A stretch of DNA of 41,916 bases from Saprospiraceae bacterium (GTDB lineage: Bacteria; Bacteroidota; Bacteroidia; Chitinophagales; Saprospiraceae), in assembly GCA_026986005.1 (NCBI GenBank), contig JALSPK010000082.1, forward strand, positions 1 to 41,916. The letters are read 5' to 3'. This document shows, piece after piece, positions 23,906-34,069 of the stretch. The number at the start of each line of letters is the position of its first letter. The stretch's first letter is position 1. Position numbers and translations under genes: made by a program. The notes beneath the pieces were generated by a model. That model searched no databases. It was not told where the DNA came from and was given only the letters and a program-made list of their open reading frames with translations.

Positions 23906-26017
23906 ATGGGTAACTTTGTGAAAAGATTAAAGCATACAATGAAAAATATACAAGCACCCATAGCAAAAAAGATTCCATTTGAAATGGAAAAACATGGAGA
24001 CATACGAATTGACAATTACTTTTGGATGAGATTGAGTGACGAACAAAAGAATAGTGAGAATCCTGATAATCAAACTCAAGATGTATTGGATTATCTCAAT
24101 GCTGAAAACGATTACAAAGATGAAATAATGTCTGATACCAAAGGTTTTCAAGAGCTATTGTTTAAAGAAATGAAAGGAAGAATTAAAGAGGATGATAGCT
24201 CTGTCCCGTACTATAAAAATGGTTACTATTATATAGTCAAATATGGCAAAGGACTTGAATATCCAATATATAGCAGAAAAAAAGAGACTTTGAATAATCC
24301 AGAAGCACTACTTTTGGATGTCAATAAACTAGCGGAAGGTTTTAGCTATTACAATGTTTCTTCATTGTCGGTGAGTCCTAGCAACGAATTATTGATTTTT
24401 GGAGAAGATACTGTAAGTAGACGTATATATACGTTAAAATTTAAAGAATTGATTTCAGGTGAGCTATTGAAAGACGAAATAAAAGGTACTACAGGATATG
24501 GTATTTGGGCCAATGATAATAAAACTGTTTTTTATGCTAAAAAGGACGAAACATTAAGGTCATATAAAATATTTAAACACATTTTAGGAACGAGTCAAAA
24601 CGATGATGTGGAAGTTTACCATGAGAAGGATGATACCTTTTCTACATTTGTGGCAAAGACCAAATCCGGAAAATATATTGTTATAGGTTCAAAATCTACT
24701 ATTTCGGATGAATACCGGTATTTGGATGCAAATAATCCGGATGGAGAATTTCATATTTTTCAAGAAAGAATTAAAGACTTGGAATATGATATTTATCACC
24801 ATTCGGATAGATGGTACATAAGAACTAATGACAAGGAAGCACTTAATTTTAAAATTATGAGCTGTTTCGAATCAAAGACTTCTAAAGAATATTGGACAGA
24901 ATTTATTGAACATAAAGAAGATGTGTTAATATCCGACCTAGATGTTTTTACGGATTTTATTGTAGTCTCCGAAAGGGTAAATGGCAACACAACTCTAAGA
25001 GTTATTGAGAATGGAGCAAAAGATTATAGAATTGAATTTCCTGAAAGTGCATATTTTGTTTTCACTTCTTCCAACCACGAATTTGACACTTCCATATTAC
25101 GATTAAAATATTCTTCTTTGACTACTCCGATGTCAACCTTTGATTTTAATATGAAAACAAAATCAAGAACATTGCTTAAGGAAGTTGAAGTATTAGGAGA
25201 CTTTAATCAATCAAATTACAAGAGCGAGCGATTTTATACTAGTGCTAGAGATGGTATTAAGATTCCGATTAGCTTAGTTTATCATAAAGATACAAAAATA
25301 AACAGCGAAACATCATTATTGCTTTATGGTTACGGCTCGTATGGTATCAGCATTGACCCTTACTTTAGCTCTGCAAGACTTAGTCTTCTAGATAGAGGTT
25401 TTGTATTTGCAATTGCCCATATCAGAGGTGGTCAAGAGATGGGTAGAAAATGGTATCTTGAGGGGAAAAAACTAAAAAAGAAAAATACTTTTTTTGATTT
25501 TATAGATGTAGCAAAGTTTTTAATTAGTTCAAATTATACTTCTTCTAAACATCTTTATGCGATGGGAGGAAGTGCCGGAGGATTATTGATGGGCGCTATC
25601 ATCAACTATCAACCCACATTGTGGAATGGAGTGATCGCTGCAGTTCCCTTTGTCGATGTAGTCTCCACTATGTTGGACGACACTATCCCCCTTACTACCG
25701 GAGAATATGACGAATGGGGAAATCCAAATGATGTAGAGTTTTATCACTATATCAAATCATATTCACCTTACGACAATATCGAAAAAAAATCATATCCAAA
25801 CTTGCTTATCACTACTGGGTATTGGGATTCACAAGTGCAGTATTGGGAGCCTGCAAAATGGATAGCGAAAATGAGAGAGCTAAAAACTGATGAGAATATT
25901 TTATTGATGCATTGTGATATGGAGACAGGCCATGGAGGAGCTTCCGGTAGGTTCAAAAGACTGAAGGAAGTAGCACTTGAATACTCATTCTTATTGAAAA
26001 TGGAAAAATTGATATGA
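23906..26017 (+). CDS. ptrB: Oligopeptidase B-type S9 prolyl oligopeptidase family peptidase
   Basis: 703 residues, the normal length for protease II. An N-terminal seven-bladed propeller (about 20-420) is followed by an alpha/beta-hydrolase domain. The catalytic triad is visible: S556 in GGSAGGLL, D641 in YWDSQVQY and H676 in GHGGASGR. The early segment DNYFWMRL is typical of the family. It cleaves short peptides after basic residues in the cytoplasm, and no signal peptide is seen. An alternative ATG at 23939 gives a start (MKNIQAPIAKK) more like relatives, so the first 11 residues are uncertain. Its stop overlaps the next gene's start by 4 bp (ATGA). Confidence 0.93.
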   Translation: MGNFVKRLKHTMKNIQAPIAKKIPFEMEKHGDIRIDNYFWMRLSDEQKNSENPDNQTQDVLDYLNAENDYKDEIMSDTKGFQELLFKEMKGRIKEDDSSVPYYKNGYYYIVKYGKGLEYPIYSRKKETLNNPEALLLDVNKLAEGFSYYNVSSLSVSPSNELLIFGEDTVSRRIYTLKFKELISGELLKDEIKGTTGYGIWANDNKTVFYAKKDETLRSYKIFKHILGTSQNDDVEVYHEKDDTFSTFVAKTKSGKYIVIGSKSTISDEYRYLDANNPDGEFHIFQERIKDLEYDIYHHSDRWYIRTNDKEALNFKIMSCFESKTSKEYWTEFIEHKEDVLISDLDVFTDFIVVSERVNGNTTLRVIENGAKDYRIEFPESAYFVFTSSNHEFDTSILRLKYSSLTTPMSTFDFNMKTKSRTLLKEVEVLGDFNQSNYKSERFYTSARDGIKIPISLVYHKDTKINSETSLLLYGYGSYGISIDPYFSSARLSLLDRGFVFAIAHIRGGQEMGRKWYLEGKKLKKKNTFFDFIDVAKFLISSNYTSSKHLYAMGGSAGGLLMGAIINYQPTLWNGVIAAVPFVDVVSTMLDDTIPLTTGEYDEWGNPNDVEFYHYIKSYSPYDNIEKKSYPNLLITTGYWDSQVQYWEPAKWIAKMRELKTDENILLMHCDMETGHGGASGRFKRLKEVALEYSFLLKMEKLI

Positions 26018-27573
26018 TACGAGAGATTCAAATAAGAGTTAGCCTTAAAGAAGCAAATGGGAAAGTTGTACTTAAAAATAAAGCGGCAAAAATATTAAGA
26101 TTAGAACTTGATGAAATCAATAGGTTGATTGTTTTGCGAAAGTCAATTGATGCACGAAAGCCCTTGATATATTTCAACTATAAAGTAAAAGTTTTTATCA
26201 ATGAAGAGACTTTAGAAGAAAATCCGGTCAAATTGAATTACAAAAATGTTTCAAATGCAAAAGAAATTCATATTATTGGATTTGGCCCTGCCGGAATGTT
26301 TGCAGCCTTGAGATGTTTGGAGCTAGGGTATAAACCGGTTGTTTTTGAGAGAGGTAAAAGAGTCAATGAGCGAAGAAGGGATATTAAAGCAATAAATCAA
26401 AATCATTTTGTAAACAAAAATTCCAATTATTGCTTTGGAGAAGGAGGTGCCGGCACTTACTCTGATGGTAAATTGTATACCAGAAGTTTGAAACGAGGTG
26501 ATGTAAGAAAAATATTTGAAGTCCTTGTTCAACATGGTGCTCCGGGGCAGATATTAGTGGATTCACATCCGCATATCGGGACTAATAAACTACCAAGAGT
26601 CGTAGAGAATATCCGTAATACTATATTAAATTTTGGAGGAGAAATTCATTTTGATTCCAAAGTAACAGATTTTGTTATTGGAGACAAACAAATCAAAACA
26701 ATAGTTTTGGAAAACGGAAAAGAATTTGATGTATTTGCCGTAATATTAGCAACAGGTCATTCTGCAAGAGATATCTATTATCTATTGAAAAAGAAAGAAA
26801 TAAAATTAGAAGCTAAATCCTTTGCAATGGGAGTTCGTATTGAACATCCGCAACAAATAATAGACTCAATACAATATCATTGTTCAACAGAGAGAAATCC
26901 ATTATTGCCGGCAGCTTCATACAGCCTTGTACAACAAATCAATGACAGAGGAGTGTATTCATTTTGTATGTGTCCGGGAGGTTTTATAGTCCCGGCGGCT
27001 ACAGCTCCGGAGGAAGTGGTCGTAAATGGCATGTCCCCCTCAAGTAGAAATAGCAAATTTGCAAATTCAGGTATTGTTGTTGAGATAGATGCAAGAAGAG
27101 ACCTTTATAAGTATGAAAAATACGGAATTTTCAAAGGGCTGGAATTTCAAAAAGACCTAGAAAAACTTGCTTGGGTGGCAGGAGGTAAATCTCAAACCGC
27201 ACCGGCACAAAGACTGACAGATTTTGTAGAAGGAAATATGTCTATATCTTTGAATACAACATCTTATCAACCCGGGTTAAAATCGGCTCCATTACATTCA
27301 CTCTTGCCAAAAATGATCGGTAAAAAACTAAGAAAAGGATTAAAAGAATTCGGTAATAAAATGCATGGTTTTTACACTCAAGAAGCCAATGTAATCGGTG
27401 TGGAATCTCGGACATCTTCTCCTGTTAAAATTCCAAGGGATAAAAAACTTGAACATATAGAAATTAAAGGTCTGTTTCCATGCGGAGAAGGTGCAGGATA
27501 TGCAGGAGGCATCGTCTCTGCAGCGATGGATGGAGAGAGATGTGTTGAAGCAGTTATTGACAAGTTGAGTTAG
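26014..27573 (+). CDS. Uncharacterised FAD-dependent dehydrogenase (COG2509 type)
   Basis: 519 residues. An N-terminal domain (about 1-75) precedes a flavoprotein core with the dinucleotide-binding motif IIGFGPAGMFAAL (87-99), FERGKRVNERRRD (111-123), the conserved CFGEGGAGTYSDGKL segment, and a C-terminal FAD-closing region FPCGEGAGYAGGIVSAAMDG. This pattern is found in a widely conserved family often named only 'FAD-dependent oxidoreductase'. The reaction is unknown. The start overlaps the stop of the oligopeptidase gene by 4 bp, so translation is likely coupled. Confidence 0.88.
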   Translation: MIREIQIRVSLKEANGKVVLKNKAAKILRLELDEINRLIVLRKSIDARKPLIYFNYKVKVFINEETLEENPVKLNYKNVSNAKEIHIIGFGPAGMFAALRCLELGYKPVVFERGKRVNERRRDIKAINQNHFVNKNSNYCFGEGGAGTYSDGKLYTRSLKRGDVRKIFEVLVQHGAPGQILVDSHPHIGTNKLPRVVENIRNTILNFGGEIHFDSKVTDFVIGDKQIKTIVLENGKEFDVFAVILATGHSARDIYYLLKKKEIKLEAKSFAMGVRIEHPQQIIDSIQYHCSTERNPLLPAASYSLVQQINDRGVYSFCMCPGGFIVPAATAPEEVVVNGMSPSSRNSKFANSGIVVEIDARRDLYKYEKYGIFKGLEFQKDLEKLAWVAGGKSQTAPAQRLTDFVEGNMSISLNTTSYQPGLKSAPLHSLLPKMIGKKLRKGLKEFGNKMHGFYTQEANVIGVESRTSSPVKIPRDKKLEHIEIKGLFPCGEGAGYAGGIVSAAMDGERCVEAVIDKLS

Positions 27574-27604
27574 TCTGAATTTTTCACCTTTGGTATTAGA
27601 TATA

Positions 27605-27635
27605 TTGATAATTATAATATGTTTTTGTATCTTTG
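27605..27635 (+). promoter_or_regulatory. Candidate promoter for parE
   Basis: TTG at 27605-27607, 20 bp of spacer, and TATCTTTG at 27628-27635 fit the Bacteroidota -33/-7 pattern. The leader to the ATG at 27654 would be about 12 nt. Confidence 0.55.
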
Positions 27636-27653
27636 TGCATTAAATAGAGAAAG

Positions 27654-29546
27654 ATGGACAACAATGTACAATACAATGAAGACAATATAGTCTCCCTCGA
27701 TTGGAAAGATCATATCCGATTGAGACCCGGAATGTATATCGGTAAATTGGGAGATGGAAGCGCTCCTGATGACGGAATATATATATTGATAAAAGAGGTT
27801 TTGGACAATTCTATTGATGAATATGTGATGGGATATGGAAAAAAAGTAGAGATATCAATTAAAGATGATAAAGTGACAGTTAGGGATTATGGACGAGGTA
27901 TTCCTTTGGGAAAGGTTGTGGATTGTGTCTCAAAAATAAATACCGGAGGAAAATATGACTCCAAAGCTTTTAAGAAATCAGTAGGTTTGAATGGAGTAGG
28001 GACAAAAGCAGTAAATGCACTATCTGATTACTTTATGGTAAAGTCTGTCAGAGATGGAAAAAGCAAGATGGCAGAGTTTAAAAAAGGAGAAATAACCTCC
28101 AATGGAAAGATAATAAAGTCATCTGAAGCTAATGGTACAATAATTGAATTTGTTCCTGATAGCACGATATTTAAAAATTTTCATTTCAGAGCGGAATTTG
28201 TGGCGGATATGCTTTGGAATTATGCATTTTTAAACTCCGGGCTTAGACTTAAGTTTAATGGTGAGACGATGTACTCAAAAAACGGTCTCTTGGATTTATT
28301 ATCAAAAAAAGTAAATGAAAAAAACATAAAATATCCAATTATCTATCTCAAGGGTGAAGATATCGAAATAGCGTTGACTCATGCCAATAGCTACGGAGAC
28401 GATTACTACTCATTTGTCAATGGGCAATTCACTACACAGGGCGGCACTCATCTCAATGCCTTTAGAGAAGCCATAGTAAAGACAATTCGTGAGTTTTACA
28501 ATAAAAATTTTGATTCAAGAGATGTCCATGCAGGTGTTATTGCAGCTATTAGCGTAAGAATTGAAGACCCTATATTTGAGTCGCAAACAAAAACAAAACT
28601 AGGTTCAAATAATGTTGGCCCCGATGGTCCAAGCATGAGGGCATTTATTGGGAATTTTATTTCTACGGAATTGGATAATTTTCTACATAGAAATGATGAG
28701 ATTGCTAAGGCAATATTAGCTAAGATAAAGCAAGCAGAAAAGGAGAGGAATGAGATAGCCGGAATAAAAAAAATCGCTAGAAAAAAGGCAAAAGTTGCAA
28801 ACCTTCACAATAAAAAACTCAGAGATTGCAGAGTTCATTACAACATGACTAAAGGAGATCCTGAAATTAAAGATAAATCCACCATCTTTATCACAGAAGG
28901 GGACTCTGCTAGTGGGTCAATTACAAAAGCCAGAAATGTCCAGACCGAAGCCGTATTTAGTTTGAGGGGAAAACCATTGAATTGTTTTGGTCTTACTAAG
29001 AAAATCGTATACCAAAATGAAGAATTCAATCTCCTTCAACATGCTCTCAACATAGAGGAGGGATTGGAAGGGCTACGCTATAATAGAGTAGTGATTGCTA
29101 CTGATGCAGATGTGGACGGAATGCATATAAGGTTATTGTTATTGACATTTTTCTTACAATTTTTTCCCGAGTTGGTGACACACAACCATTTGTTTATATT
29201 AGAAACTCCATTATTCAGAGTGAGAGATAAGAAGCAAACATTCTATTGTTATTCTGAGGAGGAAAAGCAAAATGCCATCTCATCGTTAAGAGGAAAAGCT
29301 GAAATTACAAGATTCAAAGGCTTAGGTGAAATATCGCCTGATGAGTTTGGTGGATTTATCGGAGATGATATAAGACTGAGCCCGGTAAATCTTCAAAGTT
29401 CGACAGAAGTGGAAGATCTTTTATCGTATTATATGGGTAAAAATACACCGGACAGGCAAGAATTTATCATTGGCAATCTAAAAGTTGAGCTCAACGATTT
29501 TGACATAGAGAAGAAAGCAAAAGAAGCTGCATTGGTTGAAGTATAA
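27654..29546 (+). CDS. parE: DNA topoisomerase IV subunit B (type IIA topoisomerase ATPase subunit)
   Basis: 630 residues. The GHKL ATPase fold shows EVLDNSIDE (Bergerat N box), DYGRGIP and [21 protein letters not shown] near the start is a GyrB/ParE hallmark. The TOPRIM domain shows TEGDSASGS with catalytic E415, and DADVDG with metal-binding D484, D486 and D488. No GyrB-type insertion is seen in the TOPRIM part, and the length and sequence favour ParE over GyrB. It pairs with ParC to decatenate sister chromosomes. parC is not in the window: the gene is followed by a bidirectional terminator and the convergent SusD gene. A promoter-like element starts 49 bp upstream. Confidence 0.9.
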   Translation: MDNNVQYNEDNIVSLDWKDHIRLRPGMYIGKLGDGSAPDDGIYILIKEVLDNSIDEYVMGYGKKVEISIKDDKVTVRDYGRGIPLGKVVDCVSKINTGGKYDSKAFKKSVGLNGVGTKAVNALSDYFMVKSVRDGKSKMAEFKKGEITSNGKIIKSSEANGTIIEFVPDSTIFKNFHFRAEFVADMLWNYAFLNSGLRLKFNGETMYSKNGLLDLLSKKVNEKNIKYPIIYLKGEDIEIALTHANSYGDDYYSFVNGQFTTQGGTHLNAFREAIVKTIREFYNKNFDSRDVHAGVIAAISVRIEDPIFESQTKTKLGSNNVGPDGPSMRAFIGNFISTELDNFLHRNDEIAKAILAKIKQAEKERNEIAGIKKIARKKAKVANLHNKKLRDCRVHYNMTKGDPEIKDKSTIFITEGDSASGSITKARNVQTEAVFSLRGKPLNCFGLTKKIVYQNEEFNLLQHALNIEEGLEGLRYNRVVIATDADVDGMHIRLLLLTFFLQFFPELVTHNHLFILETPLFRVRDKKQTFYCYSEEEKQNAISSLRGKAEITRFKGLGEISPDEFGGFIGDDIRLSPVNLQSSTEVEDLLSYYMGKNTPDRQEFIIGNLKVELNDFDIEKKAKEAALVEV

Positions 29547-29549
29547 AAA

Positions 29550-29576
29550 AAGAAGCCGTCCTATTGACAGCTTCTT
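29550..29576. terminator. Bidirectional terminator between parE and susD-like gene
   Basis: AAGAAGCCGTC and GACAGCTTCTT form an 11-bp stem with one C/A mismatch and a 5-nt loop. CTTTT follows on the plus strand and a T-run on the minus strand, so it serves both converging genes. Confidence 0.8.
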
Positions 29577-29603
29577 CTTTTGTATTATACTATAAAATAT
29601 ATT

Positions 29604-30929
29604 TTATATAGCTGGATCTGCCGGAATATTTTTATTGTTTATTCTTTCCTCATAAGGATAAGGGTAAAAGTTTCTGTTTCTTTCACTTTTTACATCCACT
29701 TCTTTTGAAGGTACAAATTCATTGTGAATCCTTCTGCTATCCTCTAGTCTCATTCCAGAGAAAAATAATTCAGCACACCTATTCATATAAATCTCATCAA
29801 GTATTGCTTTCAAATCACCTGAATCACCGGACCATTTGTCAAGACTCGCATTAATGCCAAAAACATCATCTGTTTTCTCACGTACAGTGTTAATCGCATC
29901 AACTGCATCAGCTAGTTTTCCTAATCTCGCATAAGATTCTGCCTTGATCAAAGTCATTTCTCCAGGCAAATACACCGGAATACTCATACTTTCGGAACTA
30001 AAGAACCCAAGAAGTCCTTCGATTGGCCATGCTCCTGTCTCGTCTGTTCCAACCGAGTCCAAAGGCGATAAATAAAAGGCAATTCTGCCATCACTTGGGT
30101 CAGGAGCTAAATCACCGGTCAAGCCAAAATTGTCAGTAGGCCAGGTATCAGGATTGTCAAAAACCGCAAATTGATATACAGGATTCTTTTGATTTACACC
30201 ATCATATATCCAAACGGATTTTGCAGTCAAATCAACTTTGTCGGCAGCGTCAATTGCTGCTTGATAATTGCCTGCCATAAGATTGTATCTGGCAGCATAA
30301 GCATTGAGAACATCAGCAAAACTAAAATCGGTAGAAACCAAAGAATTGATATAACTTGCTGCGTCAGCATCTGTCTCATTAATTGCACTATTCAATAAAT
30401 TAACACATTCTTTTAGTACATCACTTCTGTCACTAAAAACAGCATTCCCATCAAATGAATTATCAATTGGTACTTTTTCAAAACTTTGAACCAAATACCC
30501 AAGCGTCATAGCTTTGAAAAACTTAGCATAGGCTTTGAGTCCGGCTTTTTTAGCAGGTTCAATATTTACATTATCAATATTCGCAATGATTTCTTCTGCC
30601 ACTCCCTTGTCTCTTAACAATCTGCTCCATATTTTTGCTACACCTGTATTTTCATTTGGTAAAACTGTTCCTCCTTGAGCCAATTCAAAAGGCGTAGCAA
30701 ATGTACTGGTAATACCAATTTCTCTTGTTGTGATACCGGGTACTTCTACTATCGCCCCGTAAGATGATGTTGCAAAATGATTGGTCATACCCACAACAGC
30801 GCCTACGATTCCTGCCTCAGTAGAATATACCTGATCATTAGTAATTTGATTTTTATTTGTAAAGTCCTTCTCACAACTGGAGAGAACCAATACAAAAGAT
30901 AGAATTATAAATAATTTTATATTTTTCAT
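29604..30929 (-). CDS. SusD/RagB-family outer membrane nutrient-binding lipoprotein
   Basis: 441 residues with a lipoprotein signal: hydrophobic stretch, then LVLSSC with lipidated C19. The helical body and the C-terminal features (RSERNRNFYPYP-like ending, EIYMNRCAELFFSGMRLEDS near 380-400) fit the SusD/RagB family, in which such proteins cap a SusC barrel and bind glycan or peptide ligands. It lies 18 bp downstream of its SusC partner, in the usual order. No glycoside hydrolase, peptidase or sensor gene is attached, so the ligand cannot be guessed. The bidirectional terminator at 29550-29576 ends the transcript. Confidence 0.9.
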   Translation of the reverse strand: MKNIKLFIILSFVLVLSSCEKDFTNKNQITNDQVYSTEAGIVGAVVGMTNHFATSSYGAIVEVPGITTREIGITSTFATPFELAQGGTVLPNENTGVAKIWSRLLRDKGVAEEIIANIDNVNIEPAKKAGLKAYAKFFKAMTLGYLVQSFEKVPIDNSFDGNAVFSDRSDVLKECVNLLNSAINETDADAASYINSLVSTDFSFADVLNAYAARYNLMAGNYQAAIDAADKVDLTAKSVWIYDGVNQKNPVYQFAVFDNPDTWPTDNFGLTGDLAPDPSDGRIAFYLSPLDSVGTDETGAWPIEGLLGFFSSESMSIPVYLPGEMTLIKAESYARLGKLADAVDAINTVREKTDDVFGINASLDKWSGDSGDLKAILDEIYMNRCAELFFSGMRLEDSRRIHNEFVPSKEVDVKSERNRNFYPYPYEERINNKNIPADPAI

Positions 30930-30947
30930 GATTTTATTCTTTTTAGA

Positions 30948-33923
30948 TTAAAAATTAAAGTTTACTCCAACTTTATATACTTTTGGAATTGGTATATTTC
31001 CAAAATCTTGTCCTCTTGCTCCATTACTTGCTCCTTCAAAATTGACCTCAGAATCATATCCCCAATAGTTTGATATGTTAATTAAATTGGAGCCGCTTAA
31101 AATAAATCTTACCGATCTAACATAAGGTGAGTTTAGCTTCAAATCATAGCTAAGTGATAACTCTCTAAGTTTAATAAATGAGCCATCTTCAACAAAGCCT
31201 TCGTAAATATAATACTGATTGCTGTAATATCCCTTTGGCTTTTCTCCGGCTAATTCTCTTCCGTAAAAATAGCCGCCACCGTATTTCAATGCGATTCTTT
31301 TGTCCCAATCCATAACATCAAATCCTTGTACGGCATCAAAATGAGCTCTCAAAGTAAATCCTTTGTATGTAAATTCATTTGTGAATGATGCTAAAAAATC
31401 AGGATTTGGATCTCCTAATATTTTTTTCAATTTCTCTCCTTTTGGTTGTCCATTATCATCAAAATCTTGTACTGCAACAGTTATTGTTTCACCATCACTG
31501 GTCTTCTTCATTTCGTAATGCCCCTGTGCTCTTTGTGGAATACCATTAGCATCCAATACTAACTTTCCGTCTTTTCTAGCAAAGAAAAATCCGTAAAAAA
31601 CCCCTAAAGGCTCATCTGTTTGGGCTATTGAAGTACCAAATCCACCCAATGATATTCTACCTCCCTCTACGTGTGTTACTTTATTTGTGTTTTTACTAAA
31701 CGTAGCTTTAATATTCCATTTGAAATCTTTAGTATTTACGACAAATGCATTTGCACCGATTTCAATACCTTTATTTGTAAGACTACCGAGGTTTTCCAAT
31801 CTCGTAGCATAACCTGTCGATGGTGCAAGGTTTCTTTGCAACAACAAGTCTTCTACATTTTGACTGTAATAAGTTATTTCAAAACCCAATCTATTTGATA
31901 ATAGAGACATATCAACACCAAATTCCAATTCGGTTTGACGTTCAGGTCTTAAATCTATGTTTCCTGAAGTTGTACTTGGGTAATAAGATGTGTTTCCATT
32001 ATAAGAGCCAACACCGTAATTGTAATAAATACCATAAGGATTTCTGTCCAATGCAGTAAGATTACCGGCTTGACCCCAAGCTCCTCTGACTTTGAATGTA
32101 TTAAATATATTACCTAAAGAATTAGCCCAAAAATCTTCATCTGATAGTGTGTAGGACATACTTACCTTGGGATAAAACTGTTGCCTCTGATCCTTTCCAA
32201 AAGTTGAAGAACCATCAACTCTTCCTGCTAAGGTTAAAAACAATCTGTTATTATAACCAAAATGTTGCTGTACATAGCCACCCCAATAAGAGATCTCCTT
32301 TAGGTAATTGCTACCTGTTGCATCTCCTGATATAATATCAATATTATTAAATTCAGGTATTTTATCATTTGCCAAGACAATTCCTTCATAATCTTTATTT
32401 TGATAGCTATATCCAAAACCTGTTGTAGAGCTAATAATAGGATTAACATTAAATTTATAAGAACCGTCAAAACTGCTATTTAAAATATTTGTTTCTGCTC
32501 TATTCTTTGTCAAGTTACCTTTAGAGTCTCTAGTGAATCCGAAAGGAATCTTGAATTTACCTGCAGAGGAAGTATGATCATAACCAAATGTGTATTTTAG
32601 GTTTAATCCGGCAATAGGCGTTGCTTTTAACTGTATATCAGATATATTTCGTATGTTCTTTTGATAGATATCAATCAAATCAATATCTTCATAAGGATTA
32701 CTCATCCAACCTACATTTGGATACTTTCCATATTTATCGGGTTTTCCATCAACTGAATTATCTGCAAATAATAATGCCACCATTGGGTTGCCTGTCCAAG
32801 CATTAGCAAATGGTATCTCTTTGGATTTGTTGAATGAAGAATAATTACCTACGCTTACGGATAACCAATTTGTCAATATTTGATCCAATCTAACCCTAAA
32901 GGTCTTCCTGTCAAAATTGGTGTTTCTTAGTATCCCCCCATTATTTAAAATAGAACCTGAAACCGAATATTTTGTATTGTCATTACCTCCATTGACACTT
33001 ATATGATTTTCGTGTCCTTGACTGTTGTCAAATATATAATCCTGATAATTGTACCTCTCCGCATTTTCTGTTACATATTCACCGGCATCGTTCTTAACCC
33101 ATTTTTTATTTACATCATTGTAAGGTTTCAATTTCAAAACGCTATTGAAATTGATACTTGAAGAAATAGATATTTTTGGCTTTCCCGATTTTCCTTTCTT
33201 AGTAAATATTTGAATAATACCATTGCTGGCTAGAGATCCGTAGAGCGCAGCAGCAGCAGCTCCTTTTAGAACTTCTATTTTTTCTATATCATTCATATCT
33301 ATATCCGCTAATGGATTTTGTGAATAACTACCGAGGCTCACTACTGATCTCGCGTCACCATTCACTATCACTCCATCTATCATTATAAGTGGATCTGAAC
33401 TACCTAATATAGTCGAGGGGCCTCTCAATCTTATAGACATACTTGAAGAAGGGCTACCGGAGTTTCTTGTGATCTGTGCACCGGAAATTCTTCCTTGCAA
33501 TGCTTCTGTAATACTTGAGCTGGGAGCTTCTCCCAAATCTTCGGCATTTACAGAATTAATAGTTGAGCCCAATTGTTTTTTTGTGGTCAAACCCGAAGCT
33601 CCGGTAATGACTACCGCATCCAGCTTCAATAGATCATTTGTCATAATAAAATCCAGTAAACTTCCATTTACTGCCTTTTTTGCCGTCTTGTAACCGATAT
33701 AACTGCATTCAATTAGGTCGTCATTTTTTGCATTTATCTCAAACATTCCATCTATGTTTGTAAGTGTGACATCCTGATTTGTTAGGTTTTTGATGGTAGC
33801 TCCTATTAAAGGCTCTCCACTACCATCGGTTACTGTGCCTTTTATAAGGCTTGACTGAGCTGTCATTTGCCCAAATAGCAAAACGAACAGCAGTCCGTAA
33901 AACATTTTAAATTTGGTTTTCAT
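30948..33923 (-). CDS. SusC/RagA-family TonB-linked outer membrane transporter
   Basis: 991 residues. A signal peptide (about 1-22) is followed by a carboxypeptidase-D-like beta domain (25-100: IKGTVTDGSGEPLIGATI), a TonB-dependent receptor plug (about 110-240, with LQGRISGAQI and IEKIEVLKGAAAAALYG), and a large beta barrel ending in VYKVGVNFNF, a typical terminal strand with final aromatic. It imports ligands handed over by the SusD lipoprotein using TonB energy. It is the first gene of a two-gene minus-strand unit. No anti-sigma or ECF sigma genes lie nearby, and the protein lacks an N-terminal signalling (STN) domain. Confidence 0.95.
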   Translation of the reverse strand: MKTKFKMFYGLLFVLLFGQMTAQSSLIKGTVTDGSGEPLIGATIKNLTNQDVTLTNIDGMFEINAKNDDLIECSYIGYKTAKKAVNGSLLDFIMTNDLLKLDAVVITGASGLTTKKQLGSTINSVNAEDLGEAPSSSITEALQGRISGAQITRNSGSPSSSMSIRLRGPSTILGSSDPLIMIDGVIVNGDARSVVSLGSYSQNPLADIDMNDIEKIEVLKGAAAAALYGSLASNGIIQIFTKKGKSGKPKISISSSINFNSVLKLKPYNDVNKKWVKNDAGEYVTENAERYNYQDYIFDNSQGHENHISVNGGNDNTKYSVSGSILNNGGILRNTNFDRKTFRVRLDQILTNWLSVSVGNYSSFNKSKEIPFANAWTGNPMVALLFADNSVDGKPDKYGKYPNVGWMSNPYEDIDLIDIYQKNIRNISDIQLKATPIAGLNLKYTFGYDHTSSAGKFKIPFGFTRDSKGNLTKNRAETNILNSSFDGSYKFNVNPIISSTTGFGYSYQNKDYEGIVLANDKIPEFNNIDIISGDATGSNYLKEISYWGGYVQQHFGYNNRLFLTLAGRVDGSSTFGKDQRQQFYPKVSMSYTLSDEDFWANSLGNIFNTFKVRGAWGQAGNLTALDRNPYGIYYNYGVGSYNGNTSYYPSTTSGNIDLRPERQTELEFGVDMSLLSNRLGFEITYYSQNVEDLLLQRNLAPSTGYATRLENLGSLTNKGIEIGANAFVVNTKDFKWNIKATFSKNTNKVTHVEGGRISLGGFGTSIAQTDEPLGVFYGFFFARKDGKLVLDANGIPQRAQGHYEMKKTSDGETITVAVQDFDDNGQPKGEKLKKILGDPNPDFLASFTNEFTYKGFTLRAHFDAVQGFDVMDWDKRIALKYGGGYFYGRELAGEKPKGYYSNQYYIYEGFVEDGSFIKLRELSLSYDLKLNSPYVRSVRFILSGSNLINISNYWGYDSEVNFEGASNGARGQDFGNIPIPKVYKVGVNFNF

Positions 33924-34069
33924 AATGTGTGTTTTTTGTTAAAAATAATATTTCAAAGGATAAAATTACAATTTCCTTTCATTCTAACAAAAAAATAACG
34001 TTAATTTCCACTAACAGGTATTCCCAAAGACAATCTATGCTATGGTAATATTGAATTTGGTTAATTATC

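Noticed and set aside
30948-33923. Polysaccharide utilisation locus
   Set aside because: Only SusC and SusD are present. No glycoside hydrolase, lyase, sulfatase or sensor gene lies nearby.
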